DNA of 61,296 nucleotides, taken from contig MDLA01000160.1 in the NCBI GenBank assembly GCA_001730015.1, positions 1 to 61,296 on the forward strand, read 5' to 3'. Each line of letters begins with the position of its first letter. Position 1 is the stretch's first letter. A program made the position numbers and the translations under genes. The notes beneath the pieces were generated by a model. It saw nothing but the letters and a program-made list of their open reading frames with translations, was not told the origin of the DNA and searched no databases. Shown here one piece after another: positions 43,936 to 53,235 of this stretch. Origin of the DNA: Chromatiales bacterium (ex Bugula neritina AB1). GTDB taxonomy: Bacteria; Pseudomonadota; Gammaproteobacteria; Granulosicoccales; Granulosicoccaceae.

Positions 43936-44790
43936 TTAGAAGTGACGAGGGGCTTCGCGCTTAATACCGAGACCCATGTTGGGTGGATTCTTACCCATGT
44001 ACTCGGGAATATCCGGGAACTTCGCTTGTACTGCAGGATCCGATAGATCGAATTCAGCGGGCAGGTTTTCGTTTGACCCGTCTGCCTTGGCGACTTTTTT
44101 CTGGAATGCCGCAGCGGGCTTGAAAAACATGTGTGCGAATTTTGACCAGTAAACACTTCCGAACAACACAGTGGAACTCAAAATAAAGAGCACAAAAAAC
44201 AGCATCGATAAGCTACCTGCCCCGAGGTATTGCGTGAACGACCACAACAAACCGAAAGTTGCCGTGAACAGCAAACCGAGAATGAACAAGTCGCCACGTC
44301 CATTGAACTCATACCACTTAACACCTTCCGACGCGACATCAACCCGGATCGAAAACCAGAACCAGTAACCGCCTACGCAAAGTGACAGCGCTCCGAGGTG
44401 CCATAGTAAAGTGACCAGAGTCGGGGCCTGTGCATCAGGAGCAGCATAGGAAAAAATAAGGATGGCAGTAGTAACAACAAAAAATACAAAACCGTACATG
44501 GTGCAAAGGTGCGAAATGCGGCGACGTGAATTGCAGAATTCAGAGGAAGTCAGCACCTCATTGGTAACAGTTTTGAGCGCAAGACCTGCCTTTTTTCCGG
44601 AGCTGACCGGGTACTTTGCTTCTTCCTGGGCTTTTTTTGAGTTTTCGAAGAAATACTTTGCGCTTTGCTTGTGCAGCATATCGAGTACTGTGCCGCCGAT
44701 AACCAGAAGGATCATCAGGACCACATAGGCTTGCATCACGGTCGGCGAAATGAGCGCCGATAGTTCGGCAAACGGGTTATTAGTTAACAT
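43936..44790 (-). CDS. aprM: AprM membrane anchor for APS reductase
   Basis: The 284-residue inner-membrane protein has about five helices (for example VMQAYVVLMILLVIGGTVLD and TALLWHLGALSLCVGGYWFW-like segments) and a soluble C-terminal end with PEYMGKNPPNMG. It leads the operon aprM-aprB-aprA, an order known from sulfur-oxidising bacteria that lack QmoABC. AprM is thought to pass electrons from AprBA to the quinone pool. No heme or cluster motif is obvious. Confidence 0.88.
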   Translation of the reverse strand: MLTNNPFAELSALISPTVMQAYVVLMILLVIGGTVLDMLHKQSAKYFFENSKKAQEEAKYPVSSGKKAGLALKTVTNEVLTSSEFCNSRRRISHLCTMYGFVFFVVTTAILIFSYAAPDAQAPTLVTLLWHLGALSLCVGGYWFWFSIRVDVASEGVKWYEFNGRGDLFILGLLFTATFGLLWSFTQYLGAGSLSMLFFVLFILSSTVLFGSVYWSKFAHMFFKPAAAFQKKVAKADGSNENLPAEFDLSDPAVQAKFPDIPEYMGKNPPNMGLGIKREAPRHF

Positions 44791-45160
44791 GTTGGTAAAT
44801 CCATCGGAGTTGACGACAGCTGCTGGATCAAACCTCCACTACGGAACAGAGTAAATCCGGTCCGGAAGGTCAGGTTTCGCGCGGTTTGGGTATTTCCATT
44901 CTGGCAGGTTAAAAAGACCTGAACAATACGTCTTTAGAAATAAGAGCATAGTGTTTCCGGCAGTAAAGGGCAAACACACTTTCCCCTGGATCAACTACCG
45001 CTGACGCCTGAATATACAGCAAACTTTTAACCGCTATCTTAGAGATACTACATTTTTCGGGGAGTCACGGGCAGTACCAGTACAGTACCTCATTAGTGGG
45101 CCAGTATAGTACCAGTTGAATAATTCCAGTAATTCAAAATGCCTTGTTGATATTAGCGAA
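44791..45160. promoter_or_regulatory. apr upstream region with repeated AGTACCAGT
   Basis: This 370-base gene-free stretch must hold the aprMBA promoter. AGTACCAGT occurs at 45073-45081 and again at 45108-45116, 35 bases apart, with an overlapping acagtacc between them. This may be a regulator site, though it is also near the end of the divergently positioned phosphodiesterase gene's 3' side. No small gene was found. Confidence 0.35.
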
Positions 45161-45895
45161 TCAGGGCAGATCGATCACATTGATCACCGGTTCTGAACGC
45201 TCCTTATCGGTTAGCTCGCCTTTACGCAGATCACACGCCATACAGGTAATGGCCTGAATTCGAATACCACCGATGGCAACGCCGGCGTTGCGGTGGATGT
45301 GCCCGCAGTAGATACCAGCGACCTGCTTATACGCCGCCAGCAACTCGTGAAAGCGCTCGACCTCCTGCCAGCGTTCGAATTGGAAAGGGTCGGGAATGGC
45401 AGTGGCCTCGAACGGGCTGTGGTGCATGAAGATCGCCACTGGCCGGCTGCTGTCGGCGGCAAGCATGGATTCAAGATGCGCCAGCCGCTCGCTACAGAAC
45501 CGCCCTTTGTTACTGCCGGAAGCACTGCCGGTATTACCTGATGCATTTACGGTATCCAGCAAAATTAACCGCACCGGGAATTCATTAACGCAGTACTGAA
45601 TAAATTTATCGCCCCTGCGGATATACTGGCCATCGGCGAAGGTGTTAATTAACTCGGTGCGGTTATCGCGGTTACCCGCGATAACAAAAGATGGAATGTT
45701 GAGTTTTTCCAGTATTTTTTGCGCGGTGGCGTACTCCTGGCGATGGCCGTCATGGGAAATATCGCCCGTATGAATCACCACATCCGCCGGCGGGCTGATT
45801 GAATTTGCCCGGTGCACGCATGCCTCAAAGTCCTTATCTCGCTCAGGCTTGTCCTGTGAGATATGGCTGTCTGAGAAATGAATAATCCGCATCAC
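45161..45895 (-). CDS. Calcineurin-like metallophosphoesterase (CpdA-like)
   Basis: The 244-residue protein is of the class III cyclic nucleotide phosphodiesterase type. Metal ligands are visible in SDSHIS, HTGDISHDG, AGNRDN, MHHSP and CGHIHRN. The third motif reads GNRDN where most members have GNHD, so the usual catalytic His is replaced by Arg; activity may differ from true CpdA. The gene is monocistronic between apr and sat. Confidence 0.82.
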   Translation of the reverse strand: MMRIIHFSDSHISQDKPERDKDFEACVHRANSISPPADVVIHTGDISHDGHRQEYATAQKILEKLNIPSFVIAGNRDNRTELINTFADGQYIRRGDKFIQYCVNEFPVRLILLDTVNASGNTGSASGSNKGRFCSERLAHLESMLAADSSRPVAIFMHHSPFEATAIPDPFQFERWQEVERFHELLAAYKQVAGIYCGHIHRNAGVAIGGIRIQAITCMACDLRKGELTDKERSEPVINVIDLP

Positions 45896-45910
45896 TGGTG
45901 TACCGTTGCC

Positions 45911-46093
45911 TGGTGGTTATCTGAGGGTGAGGGTTGTAACGAGGATGTGAGATTATAGAGCGGAGCGCGCAGCATAAGATATCTCTGATCGATTGCGGCG
46001 AATAGTTATTCTTAGCTTAGTTACCAAGATCAAACGCATGGGCTGGCCAAACTATCACATCCGCTGTCGATTATTCATTCTCGGTCAACCACC
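45911..46093 (+). repeat. Interspersed near-palindromic repeat, family 1, copy 4
   Basis: The left end tggtggttatctgagggtgag and right end cattctcggtcaaccacct are inverted. Shared inner blocks are gttgtaacgaggatgtga, gatcgattgcggcgaatag, ttattct, gggctggcca and cacatccgctgtcgattattc. Relative to copies 2 and 3 it has about 15-20 extra bases after the first arm. It fills the gap between the divergent phosphodiesterase and MazG genes. Confidence 0.8.
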
Positions 46094-46175
46094 TATCTGC
46101 TGTACTGTACTGCTGCACTGAAAGAGCCGGGTAAAAAAAGCCCGACACATTATCACGCCTGGCGCTGGAGCGAAA

Positions 46176-46541
46176 ATGACCCCGAACCAACCCTCCCTCG
46201 ATGAACTCACGCAGCGCCTGCTGGAATTTCGCGACGCGCGCGACTGGCGACAGTTCCACTCCCTGAAAGACTTGATCCTGTCACTGTCTCTGGAAGCAAG
46301 CGAACTGCTGGAACTCACGCAATGGACACCAGCAGACGACTTTGAGAAAAACGCCCACGACGAGCGGATGCAGCAACGACTCAAAGAAGAGTGCGCAGAT
46401 GTTCTGCTCTATTTACTGCTGATTACGGAGCGTGCCGGCATCGACCTGCAACAGGCAGCCGCAGAGAAAATTACCGCAAATGAACGCAAATACCCTGTTG
46501 AGAAATCTCGCGGCACCTCCGCCAAGTATACGGAGCTGTAA
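46176..46541 (+). CDS. MazG-like nucleotide pyrophosphohydrolase (dCTPase type)
   Basis: The 121-residue protein has the all-alpha NTP-PPase fold with Mg-binding acidic motifs SLEASELLELTQW and EECADVLLYLLLI. The size and motifs match the short MazG/DCTPP1 group, which removes non-canonical or excess dNTPs. It is convergent with sat; a small imperfect hairpin (46569-46593, around acagaattctgt) lies between them. Confidence 0.88.
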   Translation: MTPNQPSLDELTQRLLEFRDARDWRQFHSLKDLILSLSLEASELLELTQWTPADDFEKNAHDERMQQRLKEECADVLLYLLLITERAGIDLQQAAAEKITANERKYPVEKSRGTSAKYTEL

Positions 46542-46602
46542 GCTCCACTGACCGGGAATCAGGATCGCGGCCAGAGAACAGAATTCTGTGGCCAGCCGGA
46601 TG

Positions 46603-47799
46603 CTATATCCGGTAGTGCTCCATGAGAATTTCCGCCACTTCCGGACGCGAGAATTCTGCAGGCGGTGCAATCCCGTTGCCGAGCATCTCGCGGACGGCAG
46701 TTCCGGATAACAACACAAAATCATCTTTGCTGTGATCAGGCGCTTCCCGCATCATCACTACCTTATTCAGCTTTTTCGAATAGGCGGTGTGATCGGCTTT
46801 GAACAATTCAATTTTCAATGCATCCGCGGGGATTTTGTCAAAGATCTCCTGCGCTTCGAATGGCTCGTAGTAGTCACCCACTCCTGCATGGTCGCGCCCG
46901 ATAATAAAATGGGTAGCTCCCATGTTCTGGCGAAAGACTGCATGCAGCAGAGCCTCACGAGGCCCGGCGTAGAGCATGTCAAAACCATACCCTGTAATCA
47001 GCGCAGAGTTTTCGGGAAAGTAGACCTCAACCATTTTCCCTATGGCTGCCTCGCGCACTGGCGCCGGTATATCACCGGGCTTCAGCTTGCCCAGCAGCAT
47101 ATGTATAACCAGGCCATCGGCGTCGAGCCGTTCCATCGCCATACGACACAATTCTTCATGTGCGCGGTGCATGGGGTTACGTGTCTGGAAGGCCACAATT
47201 CGCTGCCAGCCCATAGCGGCAATCTCTTCGCGGATCTGTACAGCCGTTCGAAAAGTGCTGGGGAAATCTGTCTCGAAATAACTGTAATTAAGCACCTGAA
47301 CAGGGCCTGACACAGCAATATTTCCTTGCGACAGGAACTCTTTTACACCCGGGTGCTCATTATCCTGAGTGCCATACACCAGCCCGGCCATCTCAAGCAT
47401 CTCTGCATCTGAAAATTCTTCAATCGCCTCGATCAACTGCACAGCAAGTACCGGTGTACTTTCAACATTCGGATCCTGCAACGCGACTCGCTCTCCTACC
47501 TTGAGGCTGGAGGAATCTTTCACCAGATTCAAAACCGGCGTAGGCCAGAAAAGACCATCAGCGGTTGCCATCGTGCGGGCCACCGACAATGCATCTGCCT
47601 TGTTCATATAGCCATCCAGCGGTGTAAAATAACCACCCCCCAGCATCACCGCGTTACCCGCTGCAGCTGAGCTGATCACGAATGACGAAAGCTCAGGCAA
47701 TAGCTTTTCAATTGCTGCGCGTTCCGAGGCCTCGCTGACATAGAGCGATTTCAATTGCCCACCACCATGTGGTGCGATCAGTGATGCGGTATCCGCCAT
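46603..47799 (-). CDS. sat: Sulfate adenylyltransferase (ATP sulfurylase), dissimilatory type
   Basis: The 398-residue enzyme has QTRNPMHRAHEEL with the HxxH nucleotide motif, GRDHAGVGDYYEPF and LLSGTAVREML. This is the homo-oligomeric Sat type, not CysDN. In sulfite oxidation it turns APS and pyrophosphate into sulfate and ATP, completing the AprBA reaction. It is 1.8 kb upstream of aprM and transcribed in the same direction but separated by the phosphodiesterase and MazG genes. A GGAG site lies ten bases before the ATG. Confidence 0.95.
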   Translation of the reverse strand: MADTASLIAPHGGGQLKSLYVSEASERAAIEKLLPELSSFVISSAAAGNAVMLGGGYFTPLDGYMNKADALSVARTMATADGLFWPTPVLNLVKDSSSLKVGERVALQDPNVESTPVLAVQLIEAIEEFSDAEMLEMAGLVYGTQDNEHPGVKEFLSQGNIAVSGPVQVLNYSYFETDFPSTFRTAVQIREEIAAMGWQRIVAFQTRNPMHRAHEELCRMAMERLDADGLVIHMLLGKLKPGDIPAPVREAAIGKMVEVYFPENSALITGYGFDMLYAGPREALLHAVFRQNMGATHFIIGRDHAGVGDYYEPFEAQEIFDKIPADALKIELFKADHTAYSKKLNKVVMMREAPDHSKDDFVLLSGTAVREMLGNGIAPPAEFSRPEVAEILMEHYRI

Positions 47800-47880
47800 T
47801 TATTTTTGCTCCGGATTTTTATACGTTTGGTTTGTCTGCACACCGCGCAAACGCAGCAGATTGCAGATGAGAGTTTAGCT

Positions 47881-49464
47881 TCACCAACCCGCTGCGTTTG
47901 CCATATTCCAGTCATCGCGCCAGCCGTCAGGTATTGAATCAGCGGCAAGCAGACAATTCTGATCAATTGTCGGATATAGCTGCGCATAGGTTTTTATATC
48001 GGTGCCGTGAACTCGATGATTAATGTGATATGGCTTGAGTTCTTCAATGGAATCCAACCCGGCAGCACCCACCAGTTCTGCCAGATTATGCACTGTTTCG
48101 CTGTGAAAGTTTGCTACACGTTGCGCCTTATCCGTTACCACCAGCCCTTTATTTCTAGCTGGATTCTGTGTCGCGATGCCAGTCGGACAATGATCTGTGT
48201 TGCAGCTTCGAGAGTGTATGCAACCCAGAGCTAACATCATCCCGCGCGCCGAGTTGACGGTATCCGCACCCAGAGCCATCGCGCGCAGAATATGGAACGC
48301 TGAGAACATTTTGCCGCTGGCAATAATTCGTATGTTATCACGCAAGCCAATACCAATTAGCGCATTGTTGACAAAAATCAAAGCATCGCGCAATGGTGTG
48401 CCCACTGAGTTTGTCATTTCGGTTGGCGCTGCACCGGTACCACCTTCACCACCATCGACGGTGATAAAATCAGGTGCCAGACCGGTTTCAACCATCGCTT
48501 TGCAGATCGCCAGAAATTCGTCACGGCGGCCGATACACAATTTAAATCCGACAGGCTTACCGCCACTAAGCTCGCGCAACTGCGCGACAAACTCAAGCAA
48601 TCCCTTTGGCGTGCTGAACGCGGTGTGAGCCGCCGGTGAGATGACATCCTGCCCCATCGGCACATGGCGAATTTTAGCAATTTCCTCCGTCAATTTTGCC
48701 GCTGGCAATATACCACCATGCCCGGGTTTAGCCCCCTGCGACAGCTTGATCTCTATCATTTTGACAACATCACGCTGCGAATTGCTTTTAAATAGCTCGG
48801 GATCAAAATTGCCATCTGCATCGCGGCAGCCAAAATATCCGGTGCCAATCTGCCAGACAATATCTCCACCCGGCTCAAGATGGTAGGGACTTAAACTACC
48901 CTCACCGGTGTTATGCGAAAAACCACCGATTTTCGCTCCCCGATTCAATGCCAGCACTGCGTTTTTACTTAATGCACCGTAACTCATTGCCGAAATATTC
49001 AGCGGCGAAGACATATAGGGCCGGGTACACTCAGGGCCGCCGAATCTGACTCTCGGATGCACATCGTCCGGGTGTTTCGGGTTCAGCGAATGATTTACCC
49101 ATTCGTAACCATCACGATTCACATCAAACAAAGTGCCGAACGGCCGTGAGTCTCGATCACCTTTGGCACGCTGATAGACCAGCGATCGGAATTCGCGTGA
49201 AATTGGCGCACCATTGGTTTCAGACTCAACAAAATATTGTTGAATTTCCGGCCGCACAGACTCAAGCATATAACGGAACCGCCCTAGCACCGGGTAGAGT
49301 CGGCGCACTGTTTGCCTTGTTTGGAACATATCAACCAATCCCAGTAGCACGATTGGAATAACAACCAACAAAAACCAGTAGAATCCGGACCACAATAATC
49401 CGAGTAGCAAGAAGGCCAAGGGAGCGGCCACAGCAAAAATGCTGAAATATTGTCTAACAGTCAT
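47881..49464 (-). CDS. Membrane-anchored GltB-like FMN-binding glutamate synthase domain protein
   Basis: The 527-residue protein has two N-terminal hydrophobic helices (~8-45) and then the FMN/TIM-barrel domain of glutamate synthase: SAMSYGALSKNAVLALNRGA, NTGEGSLSPYH, KLSQGAKPGHGG, TVDGGEGGTGAAPTEM and the cysteine-containing GCIHSRSCNTDHCPTGIATQ. The three Cys match the cluster ligands of GltB-like proteins. The amidotransferase domain is missing. Stand-alone proteins of this type occur widely; the physiological reaction is not settled. It lies 81 bases upstream of sat on the same strand. Confidence 0.82.
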   Translation of the reverse strand: MTVRQYFSIFAVAAPLAFLLLGLLWSGFYWFLLVVIPIVLLGLVDMFQTRQTVRRLYPVLGRFRYMLESVRPEIQQYFVESETNGAPISREFRSLVYQRAKGDRDSRPFGTLFDVNRDGYEWVNHSLNPKHPDDVHPRVRFGGPECTRPYMSSPLNISAMSYGALSKNAVLALNRGAKIGGFSHNTGEGSLSPYHLEPGGDIVWQIGTGYFGCRDADGNFDPELFKSNSQRDVVKMIEIKLSQGAKPGHGGILPAAKLTEEIAKIRHVPMGQDVISPAAHTAFSTPKGLLEFVAQLRELSGGKPVGFKLCIGRRDEFLAICKAMVETGLAPDFITVDGGEGGTGAAPTEMTNSVGTPLRDALIFVNNALIGIGLRDNIRIIASGKMFSAFHILRAMALGADTVNSARGMMLALGCIHSRSCNTDHCPTGIATQNPARNKGLVVTDKAQRVANFHSETVHNLAELVGAAGLDSIEELKPYHINHRVHGTDIKTYAQLYPTIDQNCLLAADSIPDGWRDDWNMANAAGW

Positions 49465-49728
49465 ATGGATTACTCGCGAACTAAATAATCAGTCGAAATG
49501 TGCATCAACTCAATGTCGAGCATGCATTTTAGATATGGTACGACAAATACCACCCGGCAGGTATTTGGCAGCCAGGCTGATTTACCCAGGTCGAGTATGA
49601 CGACTCGAACAGCAAATAGTTTCACTGAATATCTGTACACACATTGTGGCAAACTTTATTTCATCACAACAGTCACATACACACTACCCGTATCTGTTTC
49701 ACAGCATAGACTTTCTTAAGAGACTCAC

Positions 49729-51366
49729 ATGAAAACATCGGACCTATTCGTCGCAGCACTGGAGAACGAGGGCGTTGAATACATCTACGGCATTCCCGGT
49801 GAGGAAAATCTCGACTTCCTCGATTCACTGCGCAACTCATCGATCAAACTGATCCTGACACGCCATGAACAGGCCGCAGGGTTTATGGCAGCCACTTACG
49901 GCCGACTGACCGGAAAACCCGGCGTGTGTCTTTCCACTCTCGGGCCGGGTGCTACCAACTTTGTGACTGCCGCGGCTTACGCAGAACTCGGTGGTATGCC
50001 AATGGTGATGATCGGCGGGCAAAAGCCAATTCGAAAAAGCAAACAGGGTCGATTTCAGATCGTCGATGTGGTCGACCTGATGAAACCAATCACTAAATAC
50101 TCAGCGCAGGTTCTCGATGGCAATAATATAACCGCCATGGTCAGGGAGGCATTCCGACTGACGATGCAGGAGCGCCCGGGCGCCGCCTACATTGAACTAC
50201 CCGAAGATATCGCAGAAGAAGACACAGACGCCTCGGTATTCGATGTTGTCGGTAACCGCCGCCCCGATGCAGATCGCGGCAGTATCCAGACGGCAATCGA
50301 CATGATCAACGCCGCTGAGCGACCGCTACTTCTGATCGGTGCCGGTGCCAATCGCAAGCGCACCAGCAAAGCCCTGCGGGAACTCATCGACAAAACCGGG
50401 CTGTATTTTTTCAATACGCAAATGGGTAAAGGGGTTGTAGATGAGCGCCATGATAAATTTCTTGGCACGGCAGCCTTGTCAGACCACGACTATCTGCACT
50501 GCGCAATCAACCGCGCCGACCTCATTATAAATGTCGGTCACGACGTCATAGAAAAGCCCCCCTTCTTTATGGAGAAAGACGGTAAAAAAGTTATTCACAT
50601 TAATTTTTTCGCCGCTCAGATCGACGATGTCTACTTCCCTCAACTCAATGTCATTGGCGATATTTCATCATCGATCAATCACATCACCGACGGCATAGAA
50701 AAACTTGACAAAGACTTCAGCTATTTTGAACGGGTTCGAAACGAAGTCGAAGAGCATATAACAAAATATTTCAAAGACGATCGCTTCCCTATTCTACCGC
50801 AGCGTCTGGTCAGCATGTTACGCGAACAGCTGGAAGCAGAAGATATCATCACGCTCGACAACGGCGTATATAAAATATGGTTTGCGCGCAACTACAAATG
50901 CTACGAGGCAAACACCCTGCTGCTGGACAACGCACTGGCTACAATGGGAGCTGGCCTGCCATCGGCCATTACCGCAAAGCAGCTGAACCCGGAACGTAAA
51001 GTAGTTTCCGTTAACGGTGACGGCGGCTTCCTGATGAACTCACAGGAATTGGAAACTGCAGTTCGTCTGGAACTTGATCTGGTGGTTATTATTCTGAACG
51101 ACAGCTCCTACGGAATGATCAAATGGAAGCAGGAGGGTGTCGGCTTTGAAGAGTTCGGGCTCGACTTCAACAACCCTGATCTGGTCGGCTACGCCAATAG
51201 CTTCGGCGCGATCGGCCACCGCCCTGAAAGCCTGGACGAGTTCGGAAAAGTACTGGAAACCGCCCTCAATTCTAAAGGCGTGCATGTTATAGATCTTGCG
51301 GTCGACTACTCTTTGAATCACTCGATCCTGAATGTGTTGCTGAAAGAGAGTGCCTGTATCGTATAA
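49729..51366 (+). CDS. Acetolactate synthase large subunit (ThDP-dependent, AlsS/IlvB type)
   Basis: The 545-residue enzyme has the ThDP catalytic Glu in RHEQAAGFMAATYGR at ~48 and the Mg/ThDP motif VNGDGGFLMNSQE near 430. The segment GGQKPIRKSKQGRFQIVDVVDL resembles catabolic acetolactate synthases of the AlsS kind. The enzyme condenses two pyruvate into acetolactate. No small regulatory subunit is adjacent, which fits the catabolic type. The 264 bases upstream hold only the promoter. Confidence 0.88.
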   Translation: MKTSDLFVAALENEGVEYIYGIPGEENLDFLDSLRNSSIKLILTRHEQAAGFMAATYGRLTGKPGVCLSTLGPGATNFVTAAAYAELGGMPMVMIGGQKPIRKSKQGRFQIVDVVDLMKPITKYSAQVLDGNNITAMVREAFRLTMQERPGAAYIELPEDIAEEDTDASVFDVVGNRRPDADRGSIQTAIDMINAAERPLLLIGAGANRKRTSKALRELIDKTGLYFFNTQMGKGVVDERHDKFLGTAALSDHDYLHCAINRADLIINVGHDVIEKPPFFMEKDGKKVIHINFFAAQIDDVYFPQLNVIGDISSSINHITDGIEKLDKDFSYFERVRNEVEEHITKYFKDDRFPILPQRLVSMLREQLEAEDIITLDNGVYKIWFARNYKCYEANTLLLDNALATMGAGLPSAITAKQLNPERKVVSVNGDGGFLMNSQELETAVRLELDLVVIILNDSSYGMIKWKQEGVGFEEFGLDFNNPDLVGYANSFGAIGHRPESLDEFGKVLETALNSKGVHVIDLAVDYSLNHSILNVLLKESACIV

Positions 51367-51601
51367 GGCCAGCGTGAATAATTGAGGTGGATTTTACACC
51401 TCAATTTCACAGCAGTAGTCGGTAGTAAGCCGGAACACTGTGCAATGGTTTAACAAGAATGTAAAATCATCACTGGAAGTCACGGAAATACCAGCTGCTG
51501 ATGAACAACGTGCCCAAACTACTCCCTGCTTTAACAGTAGCCAAAATAAAGATAACATTCTGGTTGTATTCCACCACCTGCAACGAGCTTGCGAGAATAA
51601 A

Positions 51602-52108
51602 TTGATTACCGTTGAATATTGCCAAACAATGGCTGCATACAATCAGTGGATGAATGAAAGGCTATATAACGTTTGTGATTCAATCAGTGACAGCGAACGA
51701 AAGCAGGATCTAGGTGCATTCTTCGGTTCAATTCACAATACGCTGAATCACATCATGCTCGGCGACCTGGCTTTTATGTCGCGGTTTAGCGGCACACCGG
51801 AAACGGTACCGGAACTCGCTGTTAACTTATACGATGATTTCACCCAACTCCGGCATGCTCGTGAAGCCCTTGATAATCGTATTACAGACTGGTCGGCAAC
51901 AGTCACAGATGATTGGCTGCGCCAGCAGCTCACGTATAAAAGCAAAGTCGATGGGGGTGATATCACAGCTCCGCACTGGGTACTGCTCACACATATGTTC
52001 AATCACGAAACCCACCATCGCGGACAGATAACAACTCTTTTAAACCAGTTGGGGCATGATATGGGAACAACCGATATTCCCTTTATGGATAGGTACCGCC
52101 CCGCTTAA
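51602..52108 (+). CDS. DinB-family metal-dependent protein
   Basis: The start TTG 51602 (read LITVEYCQTMAAYNQW) gives 168 residues, the normal DinB size; the longer frame from 51440 adds 54 residues without homology. ATG 51629 is another choice. The four-helix fold has metal-binding His residues in HNTLNHIMLGD and HETHHRGQITTLLNQ, as expected. DinB/YfiT proteins include thiol-dependent transferases and DNA-damage-induced proteins; the role here is unknown. It is monocistronic. Confidence 0.8.
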   Translation: MITVEYCQTMAAYNQWMNERLYNVCDSISDSERKQDLGAFFGSIHNTLNHIMLGDLAFMSRFSGTPETVPELAVNLYDDFTQLRHAREALDNRITDWSATVTDDWLRQQLTYKSKVDGGDITAPHWVLLTHMFNHETHHRGQITTLLNQLGHDMGTTDIPFMDRYRPA

Positions 52109-52225
52109 ACGCTATACCCTTGAGAATCATCTGCAAATTATCAGAAGCGTTTCCCCTCTGATTTAATTCTTTACAACACAACACGGCAATAATAAACCCT
52201 GGTGTTGCATATTATTTCGAGTCCA

Positions 52226-52391
52226 GGAGCTTATAGAGCAGTATAAAAGGTGCTGCACGGAGTTTTTACTGGATTGAGCCTGGTCATTCTAAGTGATATT
52301 CAGGAAAAACGAGTAAAGCGCCTTAGATACTGCTCTAGAAGCAGCGTAGCGGTTCCGGGTCGGAATTTTATGCAACATCAGGGTAAAATAC
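52226..52391 (+). repeat. Interspersed repeat, family 2, copy 2 (palindromic)
   Basis: Bases 52284-52391 match 35038-35139. This copy also shows a long palindrome: gcttatagagcagtataaaa near 52230 pairs with the segment reading agatactgctctagaagc near 52325, with further pairing of the inner gagttttta and aaaaacgag. It lies in the 374-base gap between the DinB and CysZ genes; otherwise the gap looks empty. Confidence 0.75.
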
Positions 52392-52482
52392 CAGAATATA
52401 GATCAGGCTGAGACATGCCCATACCAATGATTACCGTATTGCAAATAGTAATTTTGACCGAAAAACGCAACGGATCGTCCCA

Positions 52483-53235
52483 ATGACCAACCCCGGCTTT
52501 ATGCAATCTGCATCATACGTTGCCACCGGTTGGCGCCTGATCCGACAACCCGGCTTACGACGATTTCTGCTTATGCCGCTATTAGCCAATCTGCTTGTAT
52601 TTGGTGCACTAGGCTGGTGGATGAGCAGTTGGGCTACCGCGTGGTTCGACTCTTTTGCGTTATTTTCGCAATGGGAAGACTGGTGGATTGTACAGGCTCT
52701 GCAAACCGTGTTGCGATGGATTGTATCCCTGGTACTGTGGTTTTCGCTGGCGTTTATTTTCACACTGGTTGCCAACCTGATTGGCGCACCTTTTAATGGC
52801 CTGCTGGCGGAACGAGTAGAAGCGCACCTCGTGGGTGAAACAACACCCACGGCACCATCATGGTTGACTCTGGTAAAGAGCATGCCCCGACTAATGGGTT
52901 CTGAGCTGTCCAAACTACTCTACCTGCTGGTGTGCATTACACCGTTACTGATACTGCAGTTTGTGCCATTGATTAATATAGTCGCTCCATTGTTACTGTT
53001 TCTATTTGGCGCATGGATGTTTGCGCTGGAATATATGGATTACCCATTGGGAAACCATGGCGCAGCATTTAAAGATGTTCGCCGCATTATGCGAAAGCGA
53101 CGCAAGGTAGCCTTCGGGTTTGGATCGACAGTGGCACTGCTCAGCATGATACCGGTTGTTAATCTTTTTATAATGCCAGTGGCCGTTGCGGGAGCAACGG
53201 CACTGTATGTTGACTTTTTGAGTGAAGATCAATGA
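52483..53235 (+). CDS. cysZ: CysZ-like sulfate transporter / EI24 family membrane protein
   Basis: The 250-residue inner-membrane protein has four or more helices and the family segments SYVATGWRLIRQPGLRRF at the N terminus, NLIGAPFNGLLAERVE at ~92 and FALEYMDYPLGNHG near 183. CysZ conducts sulfate across the inner membrane for assimilation. In a sulfur oxidiser it could equally move sulfate out of the cell; direction cannot be told. The gene stands alone. Confidence 0.88.
   Translation: MTNPGFMQSASYVATGWRLIRQPGLRRFLLMPLLANLLVFGALGWWMSSWATAWFDSFALFSQWEDWWIVQALQTVLRWIVSLVLWFSLAFIFTLVANLIGAPFNGLLAERVEAHLVGETTPTAPSWLTLVKSMPRLMGSELSKLLYLLVCITPLLILQFVPLINIVAPLLLFLFGAWMFALEYMDYPLGNHGAAFKDVRRIMRKRRKVAFGFGSTVALLSMIPVVNLFIMPVAVAGATALYVDFLSEDQ

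Noticed and set aside
46569..46593. Bulged hairpin between mazG-like and sat genes as a firm terminator
   Set aside because: The stem is interrupted by a five-base bulge and lacks a T tract, so I mention it only within the gene entry.
49837..51642. Minus-strand frames opposite acetolactate synthase and DinB
   Set aside because: Shadow frames of strong plus-strand genes without any family signature.
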